A stretch of 64,000 nucleotides of DNA from Nonomuraea deserti (lineage in GTDB: Bacteria; Actinomycetota; Actinomycetes; Streptosporangiales; Streptosporangiaceae), in the NCBI RefSeq assembly GCF_004348685.1, contig NZ_SMKO01000015.1:1-64000 (forward strand), given 5' to 3'. The position numbers and the translations under genes were made by a program. Every line of letters starts with the position of its first letter. Positions within the stretch are counted from its first letter, which is position 1. Positions 47,311 through 56,408 of this stretch are shown here, piece by piece. Below the pieces are notes generated by a model. That model was not told where the DNA came from, did no database searches, and saw only the letters and a program-made list of their open reading frames with translations.

Positions 47311-47326
47311 TGTGATCTGTATCACA
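47311..47326. promoter_or_regulatory. Crp/GlxR-like site upstream of protease paralog 4
   Basis: TGTGATCTGTATCACA is a perfect match to TGTGA-N6-TCACA. It lies 291 bases before the paralog 4 start, the same relative place as the site of paralog 3. The rest of the 433-base gap holds the paralog 3 terminator and the leader; nothing else is recognised. Confidence 0.75.
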
Positions 47327-47518
47327 CAAGACCGTCGGCCTTGATCCGCGTGACCCCCGAGCCTCGCGAGTCACACTGACAACGCACTTATCTTGATCAG
47401 GGCAAACGGCGACAAGATGAGCTTCGCTCAGCTCCTGCGGTTCAGCCAGTTAAACATCACGAAATGATCACGCCCGACTTGTCGCAGCTTTTCCTAGCAA
47501 AGCGGCTACCGGTCCCCA

Positions 47519-47601
47519 AGATCGACACTGTATGTTCCTGGCTATCCCTTTACTGACGCATGGGACGCAAGAGGCGTTCCACGACAGCGCAAGGAGTCAT
47601 T
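47519..47601 (+). promoter_or_regulatory. conserved leader of protease paralog 4
   Basis: Near-identical to the leader of paralog 3. TATGTT at 47531 and the block running to the ATG at 47560 have the same spacing (29 bases) in both. AAGGAG lies five bases before the GTG. Confidence 0.55.
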
Positions 47602-49134
47602 GTGAAGCGCATCCTCATCCCGGCTGGTGGCGTGGTTCTGGCCACCGGTCTGCTGGCTGCCGGCCTGGCCGGCACCGCTCAGGCCGCCGACAACACCGTC
47701 GCCAGCGACGCTCTTGCTGCGAACCAGCAGAAGGCGGCGGAGACGCTCGAGTTCTGGACCAAGTCCAACAACGCTGCCCTCAAGGGTGCCGTGGCGTTCA
47801 GCCCCGACTCCCTCGAGGTCAAGAAGATCCAGAACGGCGGCGGTTATTCCGCGGACACCAAGCCCGGTTCCACCGCGCCGATCGGCGAGGAGAAGAAGTC
47901 CTCCTCCAAGACCCAGAACGTCAACTTCCCGAAGTCCATCGGTAAGGTGTTCTTCGAGGGTCGCGACGGCAAGCTGTACTGGTGCTCGGGCACCTCGATC
48001 CAGTCGAAGTACCGCAACCTGGTCGCCACGGCCGGTCACTGCGTGTACGACATCAAGGCCAACCAGGAGACCGTGTCTCGCTGGGTCTTCGTCCCCGGTT
48101 ACTACCAGGGCAAGGCTCCTTGGGGCGTCTACGTGGGTAAGCAGGCCTTCACCCACTACGACTTCGACGTGTACGAGGACTTCGACCGCGACTACGCGTT
48201 CGTCACCGTCTACGACGGCATCGGCGGCACGCTGAACAAGCCGAAGCAGGTCACCAAGGCCGAGTTCGACGCCTACAAGGGCGAGAAGGAGGCCAAGGAC
48301 GTCGAGGTCAGCAGGGAAGAGTTCCGCAAGGGCAAGCTCGACCCGAAGACCTCCGACTACTACTGGCGTCAGAAGGGCAGCGACGCTGAGCTCGCCGGCC
48401 CCGACTACCCTGGCGCTGAGGTTGCCAAGGTCGAGGTCAGCGAGGGTCGGTACAAGGTTGCCCCGATGGGCAAGGGCAACGGTCGCAAGTTCGGCGAGCC
48501 CATCGTCGAGAACGTGACCTACAACGAGGCCTTCGCCTACCTGCAGAACCAGAAGGACAACCCGGCCAAGTACCCCGGCACCGTCAAGCTGGACAAGCGC
48601 GGCAACTCCACGATCACGCACTACTACGTGCAGGCGTGGTACAAGCCGGGCACCGACAAGAAGTACTTCCGCACCGACTTCTTCATCATCGTTCACGAGG
48701 TGAAGAGCGTCGGCAAGCTGGGCGACAACGTCGGTGGCCAGGGCTTCGCGTGGAACCAGAAGCCGGGTCAGACGGTCCGGACGTTCGGTTACCCGCAGGG
48801 CGCGCACCCCGACGGCAACAAGGCCTACACGGGCGTTACGCCGAAGTGGTGCTACGGCAAGACCAGCACGAACAGCTACAAGATCGCCCAGTACCGGGTC
48901 GAGGAGCAGGTGGCGCTGAAGTGCGCCGTCACCGGTGGCTACGCCGGTGGCCCGTGGCTGGCCAAGTACAGCAACGCGAAGCGTCTCGGCTACGTGAACG
49001 GTGTCACCAGCCTGATCGTCGACAGCGACGACAACAAGCGCTACGACACCATCACCTCGGCGTACTTCGACGGTGAGGCCAACACGGTCTACAAGGCCGC
49101 TGCGGCCGCGTGGTCCGGCAAGCTCATCCCGTAG
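47602..49134 (+). CDS. secreted V8-like protease homolog, paralog 4 (catalytic Ser replaced by Ala)
   Basis: A 510-residue exported protein, the closest relative of paralog 3. The signal peptide is cleaved after about AQA-28. H146 (TAGHCV) and D197 (FDRDYAF) are kept, but the serine site is GYAGGPW with A448, so peptidase activity is not expected. Cys128/147 and 417/441 are conserved. The extra segment (about 205-370) is present, with VEVSREEFRKGKLDPKTSDY and STITHYYVQAWYKPG. The C terminus is SAYFDGEANTVYKAAAAAWSGK. GTG at 47602 follows AAGGAG. Confidence 0.87.
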   Translation: MKRILIPAGGVVLATGLLAAGLAGTAQAADNTVASDALAANQQKAAETLEFWTKSNNAALKGAVAFSPDSLEVKKIQNGGGYSADTKPGSTAPIGEEKKSSSKTQNVNFPKSIGKVFFEGRDGKLYWCSGTSIQSKYRNLVATAGHCVYDIKANQETVSRWVFVPGYYQGKAPWGVYVGKQAFTHYDFDVYEDFDRDYAFVTVYDGIGGTLNKPKQVTKAEFDAYKGEKEAKDVEVSREEFRKGKLDPKTSDYYWRQKGSDAELAGPDYPGAEVAKVEVSEGRYKVAPMGKGNGRKFGEPIVENVTYNEAFAYLQNQKDNPAKYPGTVKLDKRGNSTITHYYVQAWYKPGTDKKYFRTDFFIIVHEVKSVGKLGDNVGGQGFAWNQKPGQTVRTFGYPQGAHPDGNKAYTGVTPKWCYGKTSTNSYKIAQYRVEEQVALKCAVTGGYAGGPWLAKYSNAKRLGYVNGVTSLIVDSDDNKRYDTITSAYFDGEANTVYKAAAAAWSGKLIP

Positions 49135-49183
49135 TTAGCTGCGGTACCTGAGCGAGGACTTGTCTTCGTTCACCAGCACGACC

Positions 49184-49212
49184 AAAGGGCTCGGCATCCA
49201 GCCGGGCCCTTT
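49184..49212 (+). terminator. intrinsic terminator of protease paralog 4
   Basis: Arms AAAGGGCTCGGC and GCCGGGCCCTTT pair with one G-T wobble over a 5-base loop, followed by GCCCTTTATT. Confidence 0.8.
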
Positions 49213-49308
49213 GCCCTTTATTAGCGTGAAATCCGTGAATCCCCTTACAAGAGTGACTCAAGGGTCGATAGGGTTCTTACGCCCGTTTTGACAACTGTGG
49301 AGCCTCCC

Positions 49309-50808
49309 GTGAAGCGCCTGCTCATCCCCCTAGCCGCCGCCGGCCTGAGCGCCGTAACCCTTGCCGCACCCGCCAACGCCCAACCGCACTGGGCGTCCGA
49401 CAACCTTCAGCCCAAGCCCGCCGACGCTTACGGCGCCGCCTTCTTCTGGCTCGACTCCAACGGAGCCGCGCTGAAGAAGGCCACTCAGTACAACCTGGAC
49501 ACCAAGGCCCCGCCGAAGCTGGTGAGCTCGGGTGGCAACGGCAGCTCGTCCGACGGCAAGCCCGGGAGCACCGCCCCGACCGGCACCACCAAGAGCTCCG
49601 CCAAGGTGTCGAACGTCAACCTGCCCAAGACCGTCGGCAAGGTCTTCTTCCTCGACAAGGCCGGCCGCTACCGCTGGTGCACGGCCACGTCCATCCAGTC
49701 CAGGAACCGCAACCTGGTCGCCACCGCCGGGCACTGCGTGTTCGAGAACGGCAAGGACGACGTCTACGACAAGTGGATCTTCGTCCCGGGCTACTACCAG
49801 GGCAAAGCCCCCTGGGGCGTCTACGTCGGCGCGTACGCCTTCACTGCGTACGACCTGGACACCTACGACGACTACGACGGCGACTACGCCTTCGTCGCCG
49901 TGCACAACGGCTTCGGCCTGGGCCCGGACAAGCGAGTCACCGCCAAGGAGTTCAAGGCCTGGGCCGGCGACAAGTGGGTGAAGCCGCGCGAGATCAGCCG
50001 CGAGGAGTACATCAAGTGCGTGCTGAACCTCGGCGACTGCTGGTCCGAGGGCAAGGACACGCCGGCTGACCTGGTCGGCCCCGACTACCCCGGCGCCGTC
50101 CTCGAGAAGGTCGAGGTCAGCGCGGCCAAGTACAAGGCCGCCAGGCTCGGCAAGGGCCAGGGCTTCAAGTTCGGTGAGCCCGTCGTCGAGCACGTCACCC
50201 AGCCCAAGTGGGCCGCCTACAAGGGCCCCGGCGACAAGGGCAGGGGCCCCGACGCCCTCGGCAACTACAAGATCACCCACTACTACGTGCAGAAGTGGGT
50301 CAAGCCCGGCACGTCCCGCAAGTACTACGAGGCGCAGTACATCATCGGCATCGCCAAGGACATGGGCCGGCTCGGCGACACCGTCGGCGGTCAGGGCTTC
50401 GCCTGGAACCAGCCGCTGAACCAGACGGTCATGGCCTTCGGCTACCCCTCCGCCCCGCACCCCGACGGAGACAAGCCCTTCAGCGGTGTGACGCCGAAGC
50501 ACTGCTACGGGAAGACCGGCACCAAGAAGTATCAGGTCAACATGTTCAGGGTCGACACGCACCAGGTGCTCAAGTGCTCGATGACCCCCGGCGCCGACGG
50601 CGGCCCGTGGCTCATGAAGTACAGCAACGCCAAGCGCGTGGGCTACCTCAACGGCGTGACGAGCATGTTCCACGACACCGACAAGAACGGCCGGATCGAC
50701 TACATCAGCTCGGCCGTCTTCGACAGTGAGACGGCCGACGTGTACAACAAGGCCAACTACGCGACCACCAAGAAGATCGTCGGCCCGCACGGCGAGCTTC
50801 TCAAGTAA
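49309..50808 (+). CDS. secreted V8-like protease homolog, paralog 5 (catalytic Ser replaced by Asp)
   Basis: A 499-residue exported protein with signal peptide MKRLLIPLAAAGLSAVTLAA to ANA-24. H142 (TAGHCV) and D192 (YDGDYAF) are kept. The serine site is GADGGPW with D430, so it is predicted inactive. The extra segment (about 200-350) is present and here carries an extra cysteine pair, C237/C244, possibly a third disulfide. It differs from paralogs 3 and 4 in leader and has no Crp-like site in the 174-base gap. GTG at 49309 follows GTGGAG. Confidence 0.87.
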   Translation: MKRLLIPLAAAGLSAVTLAAPANAQPHWASDNLQPKPADAYGAAFFWLDSNGAALKKATQYNLDTKAPPKLVSSGGNGSSSDGKPGSTAPTGTTKSSAKVSNVNLPKTVGKVFFLDKAGRYRWCTATSIQSRNRNLVATAGHCVFENGKDDVYDKWIFVPGYYQGKAPWGVYVGAYAFTAYDLDTYDDYDGDYAFVAVHNGFGLGPDKRVTAKEFKAWAGDKWVKPREISREEYIKCVLNLGDCWSEGKDTPADLVGPDYPGAVLEKVEVSAAKYKAARLGKGQGFKFGEPVVEHVTQPKWAAYKGPGDKGRGPDALGNYKITHYYVQKWVKPGTSRKYYEAQYIIGIAKDMGRLGDTVGGQGFAWNQPLNQTVMAFGYPSAPHPDGDKPFSGVTPKHCYGKTGTKKYQVNMFRVDTHQVLKCSMTPGADGGPWLMKYSNAKRVGYLNGVTSMFHDTDKNGRIDYISSAVFDSETADVYNKANYATTKKIVGPHGELLK

Positions 50809-50821
50809 GACGTAGAGCGTG

Positions 50822-50857
50822 CCGGCCCGGATCGCCCGCGAGGGCGGTCCGGGCCGG
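50822..50857. terminator. bidirectional hairpin between paralog 5 and NsdA-like gene
   Basis: Sixteen-base arms (50822-50837 and 50842-50857) with a 4-base loop and one G-T wobble, between convergent genes. Confidence 0.8.
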
Positions 50858-50864
50858 TCCGTGT

Positions 50865-52217
50865 TCAGACGGCGGTGGACAGCTCGCGCTCGCGCAGCGC
50901 CCGCACGGGCCGCTCGTTGCGGTAGGGCTTCAGGCGCCGCCGCAGGTCGTCGGCGTAGGAGCGGGACCTGGCCGACTGCAGCTCGCCGGACAACGCCAGC
51001 GCGCCGGACGCGACCTGGCAGGCCTCCTCCAGCTCGCCCGACTGCAGCAGGCCCGCGGCCAGCAGCGACAGGTTGAACATCCGCCCTCGCACGTAGCGGG
51101 AGTCCATGTCGAGCGAGCGGTGCGCGTGGCGGACGACCTGCTCGCCCTCCCCCAGGTCGCGGAAGCAGTGGGCGAACTTGGCCGACAGGTAGGCCTCGTC
51201 GAAGTAGCTCAGCCACGGGGGCTCGTCGGCCGGCCTGCGGGCGTCGAAGGCGCGCTCCGCCTCGTTGAGCGAGGCGGAGCAGGAGCGGGTGTCGCCCATG
51301 CCGGCGTGGGCGTGGGCCTCCAGGACCTGCGAGGAGGCCAGCAGGGTTTTGACGCCGGCGCTGCGGGCCGCCATCTGGGCGGCCCTGGCCAGGTCGAGTG
51401 CGTGCGCCGGCTGGCCCATGTAGATGGCCTGGTGGGCCATGCCGGCCAGGATCTCGCCGCCCAGGGTCTGGTCGTCGGCGCCCCTGGCCAGGCGCAGGGC
51501 CTGGATGAGGTAGCGCTGGGCGAGGCCGTGCTGCTCCATGTCGTAGGCCATCCACCCGGCCAGCCGGGTCAGCTCGGCGGCCGCGGAGGCCAGCTGCTTG
51601 CCGGTGGCGTCGTCGTAGGAGCCGTCCTTGAGCAGCGGCGAGACGGCGTTGTCGAGATATCTCACCACGGACGAGCGGACGCGGCCGCTGCCGAAGCGGT
51701 TGTCGAGCTCACCGAACGATCGGGTGACCTCGCGGATGGCGACGATGTCCGCGCGGCCCACCCGCCGCGCGCCCATGCCGCTCGGGCGTCCCTCGGTGGG
51801 GAACGTCAGCCAGCGTATGGCTCCTACGGAGCCGGCTCCGATCGCGAATGTCGAGTCGATCAGGAACCTTCGTCGCTCTACATCGGCACGCCATAGCGCC
51901 GTCACGGTCGCGACCCCCTCCTGCCAGGTGTGCGTGAACTCCTGTCCGAGATCGAGGGGGGAGATGACCGGCATGCCCAAGTCGTCCGAGGTGACCCGTC
52001 TGCCCAGCCGTAGCGCGAAGATCTCGGTGAGCAGACTTGGCACGGGATCGCGCGGCCTCTGACCGCTGATCCAGCGCAGCACGGAACTGTGGTCGTACTT
52101 GAGGCCTGGTGTCCCGCGTGCGGCTCCAAGATCGTTGAGACGTCTGGCCAATCCCTTGTGGGAGAACCCCGCCTCCGCGATGAGTTGCTGCAGCAGACGG
52201 TTAGGCTCGCGTTCCAT
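50865..52217 (-). CDS. NsdA-like TPR-containing transcriptional regulator
   Basis: A 450-residue protein. A helix-turn-helix-like N terminus (about 1-75: LAEAGFSHKGLARRLNDLG, DHSSVLRWISGQRP) is followed by helical repeats of TPR type (about 180-430, e.g. GKQLASAAAELTRLAGWMAYDMEQHGLAQRYLIQALRLA). This resembles Streptomyces NsdA, a negative regulator of differentiation and antibiotics. The ATG at 52217 follows GAGGAGAG. It is convergent with the protease array. The family assignment is by resemblance only. Confidence 0.78.
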   Translation of the reverse strand: MEREPNRLLQQLIAEAGFSHKGLARRLNDLGAARGTPGLKYDHSSVLRWISGQRPRDPVPSLLTEIFALRLGRRVTSDDLGMPVISPLDLGQEFTHTWQEGVATVTALWRADVERRRFLIDSTFAIGAGSVGAIRWLTFPTEGRPSGMGARRVGRADIVAIREVTRSFGELDNRFGSGRVRSSVVRYLDNAVSPLLKDGSYDDATGKQLASAAAELTRLAGWMAYDMEQHGLAQRYLIQALRLARGADDQTLGGEILAGMAHQAIYMGQPAHALDLARAAQMAARSAGVKTLLASSQVLEAHAHAGMGDTRSCSASLNEAERAFDARRPADEPPWLSYFDEAYLSAKFAHCFRDLGEGEQVVRHAHRSLDMDSRYVRGRMFNLSLLAAGLLQSGELEEACQVASGALALSGELQSARSRSYADDLRRRLKPYRNERPVRALRERELSTAV

Positions 52218-52410
52218 CGCTCTCCTCGTCGCAGGAGCCGGCGCCCACAATCTTTACAGAGAGCTACAGTTATAGCACCTAGCGTAAAGAGAATATGGCA
52301 GTTCGCTGACCTCAACCAGACTCCGTCCCGCAGCAGGCCCGTCGGCGATCCCTCCTCGTGGAGGGCTCCGCATCTACCCGCCGTCGCACGGGATAACCGC
52401 GGCAAGAAGA

Positions 52411-52435
52411 GAGCGGGGGCCGTCGGCCCCCGCTC
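52411..52435 (-). terminator. terminator of malic enzyme gene
   Basis: GAGCGGGGGC and GCCCCCGCTC form a perfect 10-base stem with a 5-base loop. On the minus strand TCTTCTT follows. It lies 18 bases after the stop. Confidence 0.8.
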
Positions 52436-52452
52436 GGAAGAGATGCCGCAGG

Positions 52453-53640
52453 TCAGGCGCGGGCGACGCCGTCGGCGCGGGCCTGGGCGGCCACGGCGGC
52501 CGTCACGGCGGGCGCGACCCGGTCGTCGAACGGGCTCGGGATGACGTACGTCGCCGCCAGGTCGTCACCGACGACGGCCGCCAGCGCGGTGGCCGCGGCC
52601 ACCTTCATGTTCTCCGTGATGGTGGTGGCCCGCACGTCGAGGGCGCCGCGGAAGACGCCGGGGAAGGCCAGCACGTTGTTGATCTGGTTGGGGTGGTCGG
52701 AGCGCCCGGTGGCGACGACGGCGACGTGTTTGGCGGCCACGTCGGGCTCGACCTCGGGCGTCGGGTTGGACAGGGCGAACACGACGGCCTCGGGGGCCAT
52801 GGACGCGATGGCCTGCTCGGACACCGTCGACCCCGACAGCCCGATGAACACGTCGGCGCCGGCGAGGGCGTCCTCCGTCGACCCGGCGTGCCCGGCCCGG
52901 TTGGTCCTGCGGGCGAGCGCCTCCTTGACCGGGTTGAGGCCCTCCCGGCCCTCGTAGATCATGCCCTTGGAGTCGGCGACGGCGATGTCACCGATGCCCG
53001 CCTCCAGGAGGATCTTGGTGACCGCGACGCCGGAGGCGCCCGCGCCGGCCACCACGGCGCGCAGGTCGCCGAGCGCGCGTCCGGTCAGGCGGGCGGCGTT
53101 CTTGAGCGCGGCGAGCACCACGATGGCGGTGCCGTGCTGGTCGTCGTGGAAGACGGGGATGTCGAGCAGGTCGCGCAGCCGGTCTTCGACCTCGAAGCAG
53201 CGCGGGGCGCTGATGTCCTCCAGGTTGATGCCGCCGAACGAGGGCGCGAGCCGCGCGACGGTCTCCACGAGCGCGTCGACGTCGGTGCAGTCGAGGCAGA
53301 TCGGCACGGCGTCGACGCCGGCGAACTCCTTGAACAGCAGGGCCTTGCCCTCCATGACCGGCATGGCGGCCGAGGGGCCGATGTCGCCCAGGCCGAGCAC
53401 GGCGGTGCCGTCGGAGACGACGGCGACCACGTTGGGGACCCAGGTGTAGTCGCCGGCCAGCGCGGGGTTGTCGGCGATCGCGGTGCAGACCCGGGCGACG
53501 CCGGGCGTGTAGGCCAGCGACAGGTCATCGGCGTCGCGGACGGGAACGGTGGAACGGACCTCGAGCTTGCCCCCGCGGTGCAGCGCGAAAGCAGGATCGG
53601 CGTCGAGTGCGTCGAGAGAAGATGCGGGCGTGGCAGCCAC
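52453..53640 (-). CDS. NAD(P)-dependent malic enzyme
   Basis: A 395-residue enzyme converting malate to pyruvate and CO2. The N-terminal malic domain has [14 protein letters not shown], the NAD/metal-binding [38 protein letters not shown] and [18 protein letters not shown]. The C-terminal NAD domain has [11 protein letters not shown] and [15 protein letters not shown] at 53640 is preferred because AGGGG lies upstream and family members start near here; an ATG at 53736 lacks a ribosome site. It is divergent from the amino-acid ABC genes. Confidence 0.9.
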   Translation of the reverse strand: MAATPASSLDALDADPAFALHRGGKLEVRSTVPVRDADDLSLAYTPGVARVCTAIADNPALAGDYTWVPNVVAVVSDGTAVLGLGDIGPSAAMPVMEGKALLFKEFAGVDAVPICLDCTDVDALVETVARLAPSFGGINLEDISAPRCFEVEDRLRDLLDIPVFHDDQHGTAIVVLAALKNAARLTGRALGDLRAVVAGAGASGVAVTKILLEAGIGDIAVADSKGMIYEGREGLNPVKEALARRTNRAGHAGSTEDALAGADVFIGLSGSTVSEQAIASMAPEAVVFALSNPTPEVEPDVAAKHVAVVATGRSDHPNQINNVLAFPGVFRGALDVRATTITENMKVAAATALAAVVGDDLAATYVIPSPFDDRVAPAVTAAVAAQARADGVARA

Positions 53641-53847
53641 AACGACCCCTGTGTTGATCGGTAGCGGAAGAGACCTTCGGCGGACGAGCGCGAGCGGGCT
53701 GGCCTCGGTAGCTGCCAGGATCCCCTCGTCGGTCATCTCGGAGGGGGTTTACGGGGGTCACCCGTGTGCCCATCTTGCCACATGGTGAGATGGTGTCGGC
53801 GCCGACGCCGTTCCGTTGACGCATCGTTAAATCACAGATGACGTACC

Positions 53848-53878
53848 TGCACAAAACCCCATTTAAACTGCACAAAAC
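53848..53878. promoter_or_regulatory. TGCACAAAAC direct repeats upstream of amino-acid importer
   Basis: TGCACAAAAC occurs at 53848-53857 and 53869-53878, 21 bases apart start to start, i.e. two helical turns. They lie about 38 bases before the start. The spacing suggests binding of a dimeric or cooperative regulator to the operon promoter. Confidence 0.55.
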
Positions 53879-53915
53879 GCAAGTTTCGTGGCTTTTCACT
53901 CCTAGGAGGCCTTTC

Positions 53916-54770
53916 ATGGCCCTCAGCCTCAAGAGCCGCCGTGGCTACGCCGCCGGCGCGCTCGCCTTGACCGCCGCTCTCGCACTCACCGCTTGCGGCG
54001 GCGAATCCGGCTCGAGCTCCGGCACCACGAGCGCCAGCGCCTCCGCAGCCGGTGGCGCCCAGCTCGTCCAGCCGGGCAAGCTCACCGTCTGCACCAACAT
54101 CCCGTACGAACCCTTCCAGTTCAAGGACGACACCGGCAAGATCGTCGGGTTCGACGTGGACATCGTCGACCTCGCCGCGAAGAAGCTCGGCGTGACCCAG
54201 AACATCGTGGACATCGACTTCGCGGTGATCAAGAGCGGTGCCGCCATGGCCGCCAAGAAGTGCGACGTGGCCGCCGCCGGGATGACCATCACCCCGGAGC
54301 GCCAGCAGAACATCACCTTCTCCGACCCGTACTTCGACGCCACGCAGGCGCTGCTGGCCAAGAAGGGCACGGGCGCCAAGTCGCTGGAGGACGTCAAGGC
54401 CAAGGGGCTCAAGCTGGGCGCGCAGGCCAGCACCACCGGCCTCGACTACGTCAAGAAGAACGGCCACAACCCGACCGAGTACGCCGACTCGTCGAAGGAA
54501 CTGCTCGCCCTGCAGGCCGGCCAGGCCGACGTGATCGTCCAGGACCTGCCCGTGGTGCTCACCTGGCTGAAGAAGCCCGAGATCGCGGCCAAGTTCGAGA
54601 TGGTCGCCAGCCTCGACACCGGCGAGCAGTACGGAATCGGCCTGAAGAAGGACGCCGACCCGGTGCTGCTCAAGACGATCAACGAGGAGATCGCCAAGGC
54701 CAAGCAGGACGGCACGTACGAGAAGATCTTCGTGAAGTGGTTCGGCAAGAAGCCGGGCGAGCTGAGCTGA
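53916..54770 (+). CDS. polar amino-acid ABC transporter substrate-binding lipoprotein
   Basis: A 284-residue lipoprotein with Arg-containing N terminus and lipobox ALTAC (C27). It then has a type II two-domain binding protein of the glutamate/glutamine family (SBP_bac_3): KLTVCTNIPYEPFQFKD, IVGFDVDIVDLAAKKLG, AAKKCDVAAAGMTITPERQQNITFSDPYFD. Start: ATG with TAGGAGG upstream. It heads a three-gene importer and lies divergent from malic enzyme. Confidence 0.93.
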   Translation: MALSLKSRRGYAAGALALTAALALTACGGESGSSSGTTSASASAAGGAQLVQPGKLTVCTNIPYEPFQFKDDTGKIVGFDVDIVDLAAKKLGVTQNIVDIDFAVIKSGAAMAAKKCDVAAAGMTITPERQQNITFSDPYFDATQALLAKKGTGAKSLEDVKAKGLKLGAQASTTGLDYVKKNGHNPTEYADSSKELLALQAGQADVIVQDLPVVLTWLKKPEIAAKFEMVASLDTGEQYGIGLKKDADPVLLKTINEEIAKAKQDGTYEKIFVKWFGKKPGELS

Positions 54771-54773
54771 TCC

Positions 54774-55601
54774 ATGGCCGACCAGCCGACGACGGCTGAG
54801 CCTGTCCGCGCCAGGCTCAGCCCCCGGAAGAAACAGCAGATCAGCCGCGGGGTCCAGTACGCCATCCTGGTCGTGGCGCTCGTCGTCGTGGCGCTGTACG
54901 CCGACTGGGGCAGCCTCGCCCAGAACTTCGCCAAGGCCGACGTGGCCGAGCAGGCGCTGCCCGACCTCTTCACCATCGCGCTGCGCAACACGATCATCTA
55001 CGCGGCCGGCGGGTTCATCTTCGCGTTCGTGCTGGGCCTGTTGCTGGCGCTCATGCGAATCTCCCAGGTCCGGCCCTACCGCTGGATCGCGCTCCTCTAC
55101 ATCGAGATCTTCCGTGGCCTGCCCGCGCTGCTGATCTTCCTGATGATCACCTTCCTGCCGCTGGCGCTGCCCGGGTTCGAGGTGCCGTTCGGCACCTACG
55201 GCCAGGGCATCCTCGGGCTCGGCCTGGTCGGCGCCGCCTACCAGGCGGAGGTCTTCCGCGCCGGGCTGCAGGCCGTGCCCAAAGGACAGACCGAGGCCGC
55301 CAGGTCGCTGGGCATGTCGGCGAGCAGGGCACAGGTCACGGTGGTGATCCCCCAGGCCGTGCGCATGGTCATCCCGCCGACGACCAACCAGTTCGTCTCC
55401 CTGCTCAAGGACTCGTCGCTGGTGTTGTTCCTGGGCGTCTCCGGCGAATATGTCGAGCTCGCCAAGTTCGGCAACGACCTGGCCTCCCAGTACGCCAACG
55501 CCACGCCCATCATGGTGGCGGGCGTGACGTACCTGATCGTCACGATCCCGCTGGGATACCTCGCGTCCCGGCTGGAGGGACGTAAGGGGAGGAACCGATG
55601 A
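54774..55601 (+). CDS. polar amino-acid ABC transporter permease
   Basis: A 275-residue inner-membrane protein of the HisM/GlnP type with about five hydrophobic segments. The EAA-like loop is [38 protein letters not shown]. The start is three bases after the binding-protein stop. The stop overlaps the ATPase ATG (ATGA). Confidence 0.93.
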   Translation: MADQPTTAEPVRARLSPRKKQQISRGVQYAILVVALVVVALYADWGSLAQNFAKADVAEQALPDLFTIALRNTIIYAAGGFIFAFVLGLLLALMRISQVRPYRWIALLYIEIFRGLPALLIFLMITFLPLALPGFEVPFGTYGQGILGLGLVGAAYQAEVFRAGLQAVPKGQTEAARSLGMSASRAQVTVVIPQAVRMVIPPTTNQFVSLLKDSSLVLFLGVSGEYVELAKFGNDLASQYANATPIMVAGVTYLIVTIPLGYLASRLEGRKGRNR

Positions 55602-56341
55602 CGCACGCCATCGAACTCAAGGACCTCCACAAATACTTCGGCAAGAACGAGGTGCTCAAGGGCATCGACATGACGGTCGAGCCCGGGCAGGTGGTCTGCG
55701 TGATCGGCCCGTCGGGATCGGGCAAGTCCACCCTGCTGCGCTGCGTCAACATGCTGGAGCAGCCCACCAAGGGCAAGGTGTTCGTGCAGGGCGTCGAGGT
55801 CACCCACCCCGACGTCGACATCGACGCCGTCCGGCGCCGCATCGGCATGGTCTTCCAGCAGTTCAACCTCTTCCCTCACATGACCGCGCTGCAGAACGTG
55901 ATGATCGCCCAGCAGCGGGTGCTGAGGCGCGGCAAGCGCGAGGCCGAGGTCACCGCCAGGGAGAACCTCGACAAGGTCGGCGTCGGCGCCAAGTGCGACT
56001 CGCTGCCCGGCCAGCTCTCGGGCGGGCAGCAGCAGCGGGTGGCCATCGCGCGGGCGCTGGCCATGGACCCCGACCTGATGTTGTTCGACGAGCCGACCTC
56101 GGCGCTCGACCCCGAGCTGGTCGGCGACGTGCTGACCGTCATGCGCAAGCTGGCCGAGGAGGGGATGACCATGCTCGTGGTCACCCACGAGATGGGCTTC
56201 GCCCGCGAGGTGGCCGACCGGGTGGTGTTCATGGACGGCGGCGTGGTGGTCGAGGACGGCCCTCCGTCGCAGGTCATCGGCGACCCGCGGCATGAGCGCA
56301 CCCAGGCGTTCCTGCACCGGGTGCTGCACCCCGAGGGATAG
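55598..56341 (+). CDS. polar amino-acid ABC transporter ATP-binding protein
   Basis: A 247-residue ATPase (GlnQ/HisP type). Walker [10 protein letters not shown] is at 37-45, with signature [17 protein letters not shown], Walker [15 protein letters not shown] and the His switch VVTHEMGFA. It drives uptake through the preceding permease. A hairpin at 56349 ends the operon. Confidence 0.94.
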   Translation: MTHAIELKDLHKYFGKNEVLKGIDMTVEPGQVVCVIGPSGSGKSTLLRCVNMLEQPTKGKVFVQGVEVTHPDVDIDAVRRRIGMVFQQFNLFPHMTALQNVMIAQQRVLRRGKREAEVTARENLDKVGVGAKCDSLPGQLSGGQQQRVAIARALAMDPDLMLFDEPTSALDPELVGDVLTVMRKLAEEGMTMLVVTHEMGFAREVADRVVFMDGGVVVEDGPPSQVIGDPRHERTQAFLHRVLHPEG

Positions 56342-56348
56342 CCGCGAC

Positions 56349-56379
56349 CGGCGGGGCGTCTTCCTTGGCCGCCCCGCCG
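56349..56379 (+). terminator. terminator of amino-acid ABC operon
   Basis: CGGCGGGGCG (56349-56358) and CGCCCCGCCG (56370-56379) form a perfect 10-base stem with an 11-base loop, just after the stop. Confidence 0.7.
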
Positions 56380-56408
56380 CCCCGGCGGCCGTGGTGTAAT
56401 GGACCAGG

